This document shows positions 1 through 5,928 of a DNA stretch of 11,971 nt, in pieces (the stretch's first letter is position 1; each line of letters starts with the position of its first letter). The stretch is from Cellulomonas sp. GTDB taxonomy: Bacteria > Actinomycetota > Actinomycetes > Actinomycetales > Cellulomonadaceae. A program made the position numbers and the translations under genes. The notes beneath the pieces are model-generated. The model worked only from the letters and a program-made list of their open reading frames with translations, did not search any database and had not been told where the DNA came from. Where the stretch lies: the NCBI GenBank assembly GCA_031178805.1, contig JAPSIJ010000045.1, positions 1 to 11,971 on the forward strand. Reading direction: 5' to 3'.

Positions 1-668
1 ACGGCAGCGAGTCGCTCTACCACTTCTGGACCCTCGCGGCCGAGGAGCAGTTCTACCTGGTGTGGCCGCTGGTCCTGGCCTGGGCGTGGCGCCGCGGCCT
101 GCTCCGGGCCGCGGCCGGGGTGTGCGTCGCCGCGACCCTCGCGGCGTGCCTCGTGACCCTGCTGCTGGTCGCCCCCGACCCGGCGCGGGTCTACGCGCTG
201 CCGACCTCATGGGGCGCCGCGCTGCTGATCGGCTGCGTGGGGTACCTCGGCCGGGCCGCGCTGGTCGCGCACCTGCCGGCGAGGCCGCTGCCGCGCCGCG
301 CGGTGCAGGTCGCGCTCGTCGCGGTGCTGCTCGGCGGGACCCTGCTCAGCGGCCTGGCGACGCACACCTCCTGGTACCTGCTCGGCGTGCCGGCCGTGGC
401 GGTGGCCACCGTCGTGCTGATCAGCTACGCCTCCCGGTGGCGCGCCCTGCCGACCCGGTGGCTGCGGCCCGCGGTGGCGCTGGGCACCGTGTCGTACGCG
501 GCGTACCTGTGGAACGGCGCGATCGTGCGCTGGCTCGGGCACCCGGACGACCTCGCCGGCGCCGCGGCGGGCGTCGCGCTCACCCTGCTGGCCGCGACGG
601 CGAGCTGGTGGCTGGTCGAGCGCCCGGTCGCGCGGCTGCGGGCCCGCCGGGCGCTGCGGGCCGGCTGA
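1..668 (+). CDS. Acyltransferase 3 (OafA/YrhL-like) membrane protein, 3' part only
   Basis: This is the C-terminal 221 residues of an integral membrane O-acyltransferase; the gene begins left of the window and reads in frame from base 3. The visible sequence opens with the family hallmark FWTLAAEEQFYLVWPL (residues 8-23), the conserved E-E-Q-F-Y-hxxWP box of acyltransferase-3 proteins. Several hydrophobic helices follow, roughly residues 36-56, 69-88, 102-119, 126-141, 157-177 and 186-204. The protein ends shortly after a W-W-L-V-E-R-P motif, so there is no fused C-terminal SGNH domain. Family members move acyl groups (acetyl, succinyl and others) onto cell-surface sugars, lipids or secondary metabolites; the substrate cannot be read from this fragment. 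The late YLWN motif (residues 168-171) has Asn where many relatives have His. A GTG at 60 is internal, because the family motif extends upstream of it. Its 3' end converges on the DUF3817 gene 14 bp away. The family call is firm and the substrate unknown. Confidence 0.9.
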   Translation, partial: GSESLYHFWTLAAEEQFYLVWPLVLAWAWRRGLLRAAAGVCVAATLAACLVTLLLVAPDPARVYALPTSWGAALLIGCVGYLGRAALVAHLPARPLPRRAVQVALVAVLLGGTLLSGLATHTSWYLLGVPAVAVATVVLISYASRWRALPTRWLRPAVALGTVSYAAYLWNGAIVRWLGHPDDLAGAAAGVALTLLAATASWWLVERPVARLRARRALRAG

Positions 669-687
669 GACCGGCCGGCGGCTCAGG
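664..687. terminator. Weak dyad between convergent genes
   Basis: CTGAG (665-669) and CTCAG (682-686) form a 5-bp inverted repeat around a G/C-rich centre containing CCGGCCGG. The two convergent stop codons (TGA at 666-668, and TCA at 683-685 for the opposite strand) lie inside its arms. It could act as a small bidirectional terminator, but the stem is short and there is no T-tract, so this is only a suggestion. Confidence 0.25.
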
Positions 688-1081
688 CGCCGAGGCGCGC
701 CGTGGCCTCGGCGTGCACCTTGCGCTCGAGGACGAAGGACATCACCGGCACCACGCCGGCGAGCGCCATCGTCACCAGCCGGCCGAGCGACCAGCGCATC
801 GCGGACCACAGCTGCACGACCGTGACGAGGTACACCACGTAGATCCAGCCGTGCACGATCGCGATCCAGGTCCCCAGCACCGGGCGCGGGTCGCCGGCCG
901 CGTCCAGCCCGTTGGCGTGCACCACGTACTTCAGCACCATCTCCAGGCACAGCACCAGCAGCATGGTGCCGGTGACGAACGCCATCACCCGGTAGCGGCC
1001 CAGCCGGCCCCGGGCGCCCTCCAGGGCGGGGGGCCCGGCGGGGCGCGGGGCGGTGGGCTGCTGCTGCTGGGACTCGGTCAC
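683..1081 (-). CDS. DUF3817 family integral membrane protein
   Basis: This is a 132-residue protein of unknown function. The N-terminus (about residues 1-28) is polar, with a run of four glutamines and a Pro/Ala-rich stretch, and should lie outside the membrane. Three hydrophobic helices follow at about 31-51, 70-91 and 101-118, and the tail is short and charged. The segment GTWIAIVHGWIYVVYLV (70-86) with its central His-Gly-Trp is typical of the DUF3817 family found in actinobacteria and some other bacteria. The chosen start is a GTG at 1081-1079, because an AAGGA ribosome-binding site sits 5 nt upstream on this strand (bases 1087-1091) and the frame upstream becomes low-complexity Arg/Pro sequence. 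It is transcribed divergently from the ABC exporter across 136 bp and converges on the acyltransferase gene. No function is known to me. The family call rests on pattern recognition and is fairly sure; the membrane topology is inferred. Confidence 0.85.
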   Translation of the reverse strand: MTESQQQQPTAPRPAGPPALEGARGRLGRYRVMAFVTGTMLLVLCLEMVLKYVVHANGLDAAGDPRPVLGTWIAIVHGWIYVVYLVTVVQLWSAMRWSLGRLVTMALAGVVPVMSFVLERKVHAEATARLGA

Positions 1082-1180
1082 GAGGGTCCTTCCGGCGGGG
1101 GCGCGGCGGCGTCGGGTCGGGGTCGGGTCGATTCTCGCCCACCCGGCGCGCGGCACCGGCACCGGCGGCGGCCAAAACCC

Positions 1181-1220
1181 TTCGCCGTGTCCCAGGTCAC
1201 CCGTAGCGTGGACCGACGTG
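1181..1220 (+). promoter_or_regulatory. Predicted promoter of a leaderless ABC exporter transcript
   Basis: TTCGCC (1181-1186) and TAGCGT (1204-1209) are separated by 17 bp. The second matches the actinobacterial -10 pattern TANNNT and ends 8 nt before the GTG at 1218. No Shine-Dalgarno sequence precedes that GTG. The spacing puts the transcription start at or very near the GTG, the arrangement expected of a leaderless mRNA. The -35 match is weak. This is inferred from pattern and spacing only. Confidence 0.45.
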
Positions 1221-3080
1221 CGACCCCTCCCCCTGCCCGATCCCGGGCGTCCCCCGCTCACCGGCCCCTCGCGGCTGCTGCTCTGGCAGGCGCGCCGGCA
1301 GCTCGGCGTGCTCGCCGGGGCGACCGCCGTGGCGGTGGCGGGCAACGTCGCCGCCGCGCTGATCCCCTGGCAGCTCGGGCGGATCGTGGACGGCGGCCTG
1401 GACGACGGGCTCGGCCGCGGCCTGTGGCTGGGCTGCCTCGGGCTCGCGGCGCTCGGCCTCGTGCAGGTCGTCGCGAACGTGTGGGGCCACCGGCTCGAGG
1501 TGGAGAACTGGCTGCGGGCCGCCTTCGCGTCCTCGCAGCAGGTCGGCCACCACGTCACCCGGACCGGCGACGCCATCACCGACGCCCTGCCCACGGGCGA
1601 GGTGGTCGCGACGGTCGCGTCCGACGCCCTGCGGATGGGCGAGGTCTACGCCATCGTGCCGCGCCTGGTCGGCGGGATCGCGGCGTACCTGACCCTCGGC
1701 GTCGTGCTGCTGCGGACCTCCGTGCCGCTGGGCCTGCTGGTGCTGCTGGGGCTGCCGGTGGTCGTGGCGGTGCTGTCGTTCCTCGTGCGCCCGCTGCAGC
1801 GGCGGCAGTCCGCCCAGCGCGAGGCGACCGGCCGGCTGACCACCCTCGGCGCGGACACCGTGTCGGGGCTGCGGATCCTGCGGGGCATCGGCGGCGAGGA
1901 CGTGTTCACCGGCCGGTACCGCGCGCAGTCCCAGCGGGTCCGCGCGGCGGGCGTCCGGGTGTCGCAGACCCAGTCGCTGCTCGACGCGTTCCAGACCCTG
2001 CTGCCCGGGCTGTTCCTCGCCGTGGTCGTCTGGGCCGGGGCCCGGCTGGCGATCAGCGGCGACATCACCCCCGGCCAGCTGGTGTCGTTCTACGGCTTCG
2101 CCGCCTTCCTCACCCAGCCGCTGTGGACCGCGAGCGAGGCGATCCGCGTCATCACCCGCGCCGTGGTGGGCACCCGGAAGATCATCCGGGTGCTGTCCGT
2201 GCCGGAGGCCGGCTCGGACGACCCGGCCGCGCCCGCCACGGCCCCGGCGGCCGGCGAGCCGCTGGTGGACGAGGCCAGCGGCGTCGTCGTCGCCCCGGGC
2301 CGGCTCACCGCGCTGGTGAGCGCCGACCCGGACGAGACCGCCCGGATCGCGCTGCGCCTCGGCCGGCTGGGCCCGCCGCGCCGGCCGGGCGCGGACGACG
2401 CCGAGGGCGCCGCGGAGGACGCGCCGCTGTCCGGCGTGCGCTGGGGCCGGACCATGCTGCACGAGCTCGCGCTGCGCGAGGTGCGGGACCGGGTGGTCGT
2501 CGCCGAGTCCACGCCGCACCTGTTCACCGGCCGGCTCGCGCACGAGCTGGACGTCCGGGGCGGGGCGAGCACCGAGGCGCTGGAGGCCGCGCTGGAGGTC
2601 GCCGACGCGGGCGACGTGCTCGACTCCGTGCCCGGCGGGCTGGACGGCGAGGTGGAGGAGAAGGGCCGCTCGCTGTCCGGCGGGCAGCGGCAGCGCGTCG
2701 CCCTGGCCCGCGCGCTGCTCACCGGCGCGGAGGTGCTGGTGCTCGTCGAGCCGACCAGCGCCGTCGACGCGCACACCGAGGCGCGCATCGCCCGCCGGCT
2801 CGCCGACGCCCGCCGCGGCGCGACCACGGTCGTGGTCACCGCCAGCCCGCTGGTGCTCGACGTCGTCGACGAGGTGGCCCTCGTCGTGGACGGCCGCGTG
2901 CTCGCGACCGGGCGGCACCGCGACCTGGTGCGCGCCACCGACGCGGTCGGCGCGGCGTACCGGTCGGTCGTCTCCCGCGCCGAGGCCGACGACGCGGCCG
3001 CCCCCGACGCGCCCGGCTTGCCCGACGCCCCCGACCTGCCGGACCCCCAGGAGGACCCCCGTGAAGCTGCCCGTCGCTGA
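1218..3080 (+). CDS. ABC exporter half-transporter with degenerate ATPase domain (subunit A)
   Basis: This 620-residue protein has the exporter layout of a membrane domain (about residues 20-325) followed by a nucleotide-binding domain (about 345-585). The C-terminal tail is acidic and Pro/Ala-rich. The ATPase domain is visibly decayed. The Walker A region (about 365-382, ALVSADPDETARIALRLG) has lost the GxxGxGKS/T lysine and glycines. The Q-loop position is Glu430 rather than Gln. Walker B reads VLVLVEP (506-512) with Val510 in place of Asp, although the following Glu511 is kept. The H-loop position appears to be Ser543. In contrast, the signature LSGGQRQR (486-493) and the D-loop SAVD (514-517) are intact. 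The protein therefore should not hydrolyse ATP alone but can supply LSGGQ to its partner, encoded immediately downstream with a 20-bp overlap. The GTG start is favoured by a promoter-like -10 just upstream; the frame continues upstream but as intergenic-type sequence. The substrate is unknown. A lipid, peptide or drug exporter is possible. Confidence 0.88.
   Translation: MRPLPLPDPGRPPLTGPSRLLLWQARRQLGVLAGATAVAVAGNVAAALIPWQLGRIVDGGLDDGLGRGLWLGCLGLAALGLVQVVANVWGHRLEVENWLRAAFASSQQVGHHVTRTGDAITDALPTGEVVATVASDALRMGEVYAIVPRLVGGIAAYLTLGVVLLRTSVPLGLLVLLGLPVVVAVLSFLVRPLQRRQSAQREATGRLTTLGADTVSGLRILRGIGGEDVFTGRYRAQSQRVRAAGVRVSQTQSLLDAFQTLLPGLFLAVVVWAGARLAISGDITPGQLVSFYGFAAFLTQPLWTASEAIRVITRAVVGTRKIIRVLSVPEAGSDDPAAPATAPAAGEPLVDEASGVVVAPGRLTALVSADPDETARIALRLGRLGPPRRPGADDAEGAAEDAPLSGVRWGRTMLHELALREVRDRVVVAESTPHLFTGRLAHELDVRGGASTEALEAALEVADAGDVLDSVPGGLDGEVEEKGRSLSGGQRQRVALARALLTGAEVLVLVEPTSAVDAHTEARIARRLADARRGATTVVVTASPLVLDVVDEVALVVDGRVLATGRHRDLVRATDAVGAAYRSVVSRAEADDAAAPDAPGLPDAPDLPDPQEDPREAARR
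3049..3054 (+). promoter_or_regulatory. Ribosome-binding site of the second exporter gene
   Basis: AGGAGG lies 6 nt before the GTG at 3061 and inside the end of the preceding gene. It fixes the start of the second subunit and makes a 20-bp overlap with subunit A, which suggests translational coupling and near-equal production of the two partners. Confidence 0.8.
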
Positions 3081-4794
3081 CGGCCCCGCCCTGCGGCGGC
3101 ACACCGCGGCGCTGCTCCGGCGGCACCGCCGCGGCCTCGCCGGGGTGGTCGCCCTGCACGTGCTCGCCGCGAGCGCCGGCCTGGCCGGCCCGTGGCTGCT
3201 CGGCCGCCTGGTCGACGGCGTCGTGGCCGGCACCACCACCGCCGCGGTGGACCGCACCGTGCTGGTGCTGGTGGTCGCCGTGCTGGCCCAGACCGTGCTG
3301 ATCCGGTACGCCCAGCGCAACGCGATGGTGCTGGGCGAGACGATCTTCGCGGACCTGCGCGAGGAGTTCGTCGACACCGTCACGCGGCTGCCGCTGTCGA
3401 CCGTGGAGCGCGCGGGCACCGGCGACCTGGTGGCGCGCACCACCACGGACATCGACCGGGTGCAGTACACCGTGCGGTTCGGCGTGCCGCGGATCCTGGT
3501 CACGGTGGCCACCATCCTTCTCACGGCGGTCGCGGCGGTGCTGACCAGCCCGCTGGTGTCGCTCGGGCTGCTCGCCGTGCTGCCGCTGCTGCTGCCGGTC
3601 ACCCGGTGGTACCTGCGCCGCGCGGCGCCGGCGTACCTGCGCGAGTCCGCCGCCTACGCGACGCTGAACGGCACCATCACCGAGTCCGTCGAGGGCGCGC
3701 GCACCGTCGACGCCCTCGGCCTCGGTGCTCGCCGCCGCGCGCGGGTGGACGCCGACCTGCGCGAGGCGTTCGCCGCGGAGAAGCACACCCTGAACCTGCG
3801 CTCCGTGCTGTTCCCCGGCGTGGACACCGCGTTCCTGCTCCCGGTGCTCGCCGTGCTGGTGTGGGGCGCGTACCTGGTCTCCACCGGCAGCGCGACCGTC
3901 GGCGCGGTCACGACGCTGGCGATCTACGCCACCCAGATCAACCAGCCGATCGGCGAGCTGATCTTCTGGCTGGACGAGATCCAGGTCGGCGCCACCTCGC
4001 TCGCCCGGATCATCGGCGTCGCGGACGTGGCCCCGGACCGCACCGCCCGGGACGCCCGGCCGGCCGGCACCGAGGTCGAGGCCACCGGGGTCCGGTACGC
4101 CTACCGGCCCGGCCACGACGTGCTGCACGGCATCGACCTCGGCCTGCGGGCCGGCGAGCGGCTGGCCGTCGTCGGGCCGTCCGGCGCCGGCAAGTCGACG
4201 CTCGGCCGGATGCTCGCCGGCATCCACCCGCCCACCGGCGGCGCGGTGACCGTCGGCGGCGTGCCCCTGGTGGACCTGCCGCTGGAGGAGCTGCGCGGGC
4301 ACGTCGCGCTGGTCACCCAGGAGCACCACGTGTTCGTCGGCCCGCTCGCGGACAACCTGCTGCTCGCGGCCCCAGACGCGGACGACGCCGAGCTGGAGCG
4401 CGCGCTGCGGGCCGTGGACGCCTGGGACTGGGTCGCCGCGCTGCCCGAGGGCCTCGCCACCGAGGTCGGCTCCGGCGGGGTCGCGCTCACGCCCGCGCAG
4501 GCGCAGCAGGTGGCGCTCGCCCGGCTCGTGCTGCTCGACCCGCACACCCTCGTGCTGGACGAGGCGACGTCCCTGCTCGACCCCAGGGCGGCGCGGCACC
4601 TGGAGCGCTCGCTGTCCGCGGTGCTGGCCGGCCGCACGGTCGTCGCGATCGCGCACCGCCTGCACACCGCGCACGACGCGGACCGGGTGGCCGTGGTCGA
4701 CGCGGGGCGGATCAGCGAGATCGGGCCGCACGACGAGCTCGTCGCCGCCGGCGGGGACTACGCCGCGCTCTGGCGGTCCTGGCAGCGGGAGTGA
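3061..4794 (+). CDS. ABC exporter half-transporter with active ATPase domain (subunit B)
   Basis: This 577-residue protein is a membrane domain (about residues 20-315, some six hydrophobic segments) fused to a nucleotide-binding domain (about 338-577). Walker A GPSGAGKST (372-380, Lys378), the Q-loop Gln420, Walker B TLVLDE (496-501, Asp500 and Glu501) and the H-loop His532 are all intact. An aromatic A-loop residue is present near Tyr346/Tyr348. The signature, however, reads LTPAQAQQ (476-483) in place of LSGGQxQR. With the upstream partner, whose signature is intact but whose Walker motifs are lost, it can build one complete composite ATP site (Walker A/B/H from B, LSGGQ from A) and one dead site. 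This fits heterodimeric exporters of the TM287/288 and TmrAB type, taken to an extreme. The gene starts at GTG 3061 behind a strong AGGAGG and overlaps the upstream gene by 20 bp. Its stop lies 1 bp from the convergent SURF1 stop. The transported substrate cannot be read from the sequence. Confidence 0.9.
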   Translation: MKLPVADGPALRRHTAALLRRHRRGLAGVVALHVLAASAGLAGPWLLGRLVDGVVAGTTTAAVDRTVLVLVVAVLAQTVLIRYAQRNAMVLGETIFADLREEFVDTVTRLPLSTVERAGTGDLVARTTTDIDRVQYTVRFGVPRILVTVATILLTAVAAVLTSPLVSLGLLAVLPLLLPVTRWYLRRAAPAYLRESAAYATLNGTITESVEGARTVDALGLGARRRARVDADLREAFAAEKHTLNLRSVLFPGVDTAFLLPVLAVLVWGAYLVSTGSATVGAVTTLAIYATQINQPIGELIFWLDEIQVGATSLARIIGVADVAPDRTARDARPAGTEVEATGVRYAYRPGHDVLHGIDLGLRAGERLAVVGPSGAGKSTLGRMLAGIHPPTGGAVTVGGVPLVDLPLEELRGHVALVTQEHHVFVGPLADNLLLAAPDADDAELERALRAVDAWDWVAALPEGLATEVGSGGVALTPAQAQQVALARLVLLDPHTLVLDEATSLLDPRAARHLERSLSAVLAGRTVVAIAHRLHTAHDADRVAVVDAGRISEIGPHDELVAAGGDYAALWRSWQRE

Positions 4795-4795
4795 G

Positions 4796-5674
4796 TCAGG
4801 GGGCGGCCGGCCGCTCCGGGGCGCCGGGCTGCTCCGGGGCGTCCGGCTGCTCCGGGTCGAACGCGCCGGACTCGCGGAGCACCTCGTCCTTGAGCAGCCG
4901 CACCCACAGGAACACCGCGAAGCCGCCGAACACGAACCACTGGGCCGCGTAGCCGAGGTTCTGGATGTTCAGGCCCGTGCCGGACCGGGTGGGCGGGGGC
5001 AGCAGCGCGATGCCGTCGTCCTGCGTGGGCTCGGCGCCGGTCAGCACCGCGTACCCCGTCCAGATGGGCCCGCCCCACACGCCCAGCAGCTCCGCGGACG
5101 AGATGCTGTCCGTCGTCCCCGGGTCCAGCGCCCCGTGCAGCTCGCCCGAGTCCTCCGAGCCCTGCAGGTAGCCGGTCAGCGTCACCGGCCCCTCCGGCAC
5201 GGCGAGCAGGGGGTCGCCGGGGTCGTCGCCGGCCACCCAGCCGCGGACCACGGGCAGCACCGCGCCGTCGGCGTCGGGGTCGTCCGAGGTGACCCGCAGC
5301 GGGGTCAGCACCAGGGAGCCGGTCCGGCCGTCGAGCGCCCGGTCCACGACCAGCAGCTGGCCACCGGCCTCGTACTCCCCCGTCGCCTCGACCCGGCGGC
5401 CGACCAGCGCCCCGTCGAACGTCGACTGCGGCGCCAGCACGTCCTCGATCGGCACCGGCTCCTGCGCCTCGATCTCCGCCAGCCGCTGCGCCTGCGCCGC
5501 GGCCCCGCGCACCTCGGCGCGCTCGAGCTGCCACGCGCCCAGCCGGCCGCACACCGCCGCGGCGGCGAGGAACAGCACCAGCAGGCCGATCATCCGCGGC
5601 GTCCGGGCGACCTGCCACAGCGTCACGCGCGGGCGCGCCGGCGTCTCGGGGCCGGCGGGCGGGGTCTCGGGCAC
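4796..5674 (-). CDS. SURF1 family cytochrome oxidase assembly protein
   Basis: This 292-residue membrane protein of the SURF1 family helps assemble aa3-type cytochrome c oxidase, probably by handling heme a for subunit I. It has the expected plan: a short Pro-rich cytoplasmic N-terminus, a first helix (about 28-44), the hallmark RLGAWQLERAE (44-54), a large extracytoplasmic domain with VRGWV (143-147), and a second helix (about 243-261) overlapping the conserved NIQNLGYAAQWFVF (236-249). The C-terminus carries a short Pro-rich hexapeptide repeat (about 274-291), which is outside the conserved fold. The GTG at 5674 is chosen because a TACCGT -10-like element ends 6 nt upstream, and because a start further upstream would translate a perfect hairpin and add non-conserved sequence. 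It sits divergent to xfp and converges on the ABC exporter with a 1-bp gap. No other cytochrome oxidase gene lies in the window. The family assignment is confident; the start is less so. Confidence 0.9.
   Translation of the reverse strand: MPETPPAGPETPARPRVTLWQVARTPRMIGLLVLFLAAAAVCGRLGAWQLERAEVRGAAAQAQRLAEIEAQEPVPIEDVLAPQSTFDGALVGRRVEATGEYEAGGQLLVVDRALDGRTGSLVLTPLRVTSDDPDADGAVLPVVRGWVAGDDPGDPLLAVPEGPVTLTGYLQGSEDSGELHGALDPGTTDSISSAELLGVWGGPIWTGYAVLTGAEPTQDDGIALLPPPTRSGTGLNIQNLGYAAQWFVFGGFAVFLWVRLLKDEVLRESGAFDPEQPDAPEQPGAPERPAAP
4814..4858. repeat. 18-bp tandem repeat in the SURF1 3' end
   Basis: Two near-identical 18-bp units (4814-4831 and 4832-4849, each beginning CTCCGGGGCG) and a partial third unit (4850-4858) lie in the last codons of the SURF1 gene. 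Read on the minus strand they encode tandem PEQP(D/G)A-type hexapeptides. Unit number could vary between strains by slippage; this is an inference from the repeat itself. Confidence 0.7.
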
Positions 5675-5686
5675 CGCAGCACGGTA
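5674..5686 (-). promoter_or_regulatory. Predicted -10 element and leaderless start of SURF1
   Basis: On the minus strand TACCGT (bases 5686-5681) matches TANNNT and is followed by 6 nt and then the GTG start at 5674. No Shine-Dalgarno-like sequence fits in front of the GTG. This spacing suggests transcription starts at the GTG itself. No good -35 hexamer is seen; that region is occupied by a long inverted repeat. Confidence 0.4.
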
Positions 5687-5688
5687 CC

Positions 5689-5727
5689 CGGCCGACCTGG
5701 GCGGACCGCGTCCGCCCAGGTCGGCCG
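5689..5727. repeat. Perfect 18-bp inverted repeat with 3-nt spacer
   Basis: The arm at 5689-5706 (C followed by GGCCGACCTGGGCGGAC) is the exact reverse complement of 5710-5727, with CGC between them. It begins 2 bp upstream of the predicted SURF1 -10 box and covers the place where a -35 box would be, in the divergent SURF1/xfp region. Neither side has a T-tract and no gene ends here, so an ordinary terminator is unlikely. An operator, a cruciform or RNA hairpin, or a leftover of a small palindromic repeat are the alternatives. Confidence 0.75.
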
Positions 5728-5832
5728 CGGGGTCCGGCGGTCCGGGGCAGGTGCAGGGGCTCACCTGATGGGGTTGTATGGGGAGCGGCCGCCGAGGCGA
5801 CCGCGGGGCGGGTAGGTCGGACGTCCCGGATC

Positions 5833-5860
5833 GCGGCGCCACGCGCCGCAAGGCTAGGTG
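5833..5860 (+). promoter_or_regulatory. Dyad and weak -10-like element upstream of xfp
   Basis: GCGGCGC (5833-5839) and GCGCCGC (5843-5849) form a perfect 7-bp dyad with a 3-bp centre. It lies 5 bp before TAGGTG (5855-5860), which partly resembles an actinobacterial -10 box. The pair could be an operator and promoter for xfp. The hexamer lacks the final T of TANNNT and no clear -35 is visible, so this is tentative. Other weak candidates, such as TTGTAT at 5774-5779, cannot be excluded. Confidence 0.25.
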
Positions 5861-5889
5861 GTGCCCGGCGGGGTAGTGCCCGACCGGGC

Positions 5890-5906
5890 CCACGGCACAT
5901 CCGTGG
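5890..5906 (+). promoter_or_regulatory. Dyad in the putative xfp leader
   Basis: CCACGG (5890-5895) and CCGTGG (5901-5906) form a perfect 6-bp inverted repeat around CACAT, 22 nt upstream of the xfp ATG. It could be a regulator-binding site or a small leader hairpin just ahead of the ribosome-binding site (GGGGAG, 5918-5923). Confidence 0.3.
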
Positions 5907-5928
5907 TTCCGCGAGACGGGGAGAGAGC

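Noticed and set aside
1151..1170. Short GGCACC repeats in the DUF3817/exporter spacer considered as operator half-sites.
   Set aside because: Only two adjacent copies exist in generic high-GC sequence and no dyad symmetry is evident.
1053..1217. An upstream ATG start at 1053 for the first exporter gene.
   Set aside because: The added residues would read through the DUF3817 start and the divergent promoter region, and look like intergenic sequence. The GTG at 1218 has a promoter-like element at leaderless spacing.
62..3064. A 1,000-codon plus-strand frame from the acyltransferase into the exporter gene.
   Set aside because: It reads Arg/Ala/Gly-rich sequence out of frame with both the acyltransferase and the exporter, and crosses the minus-strand DUF3817 gene.
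1197..3602. An 801-codon antisense open frame across the first exporter gene.
   Set aside because: It is a shadow of codon bias; no motifs, and it overlaps two clearly real genes on the other strand.
1218..4794. CydDC-type identity for the exporter pair.
   Set aside because: No cytochrome bd genes are nearby, and the motif losses do not point to CydDC; general exporter features alone do not justify that name.
5675..5893. An N-terminal extension of SURF1 to an ATG at 5893.
   Set aside because: The added 73 residues are not SURF1-like and would translate the perfect inverted repeat. A -10-like box sits directly before the GTG at 5674.
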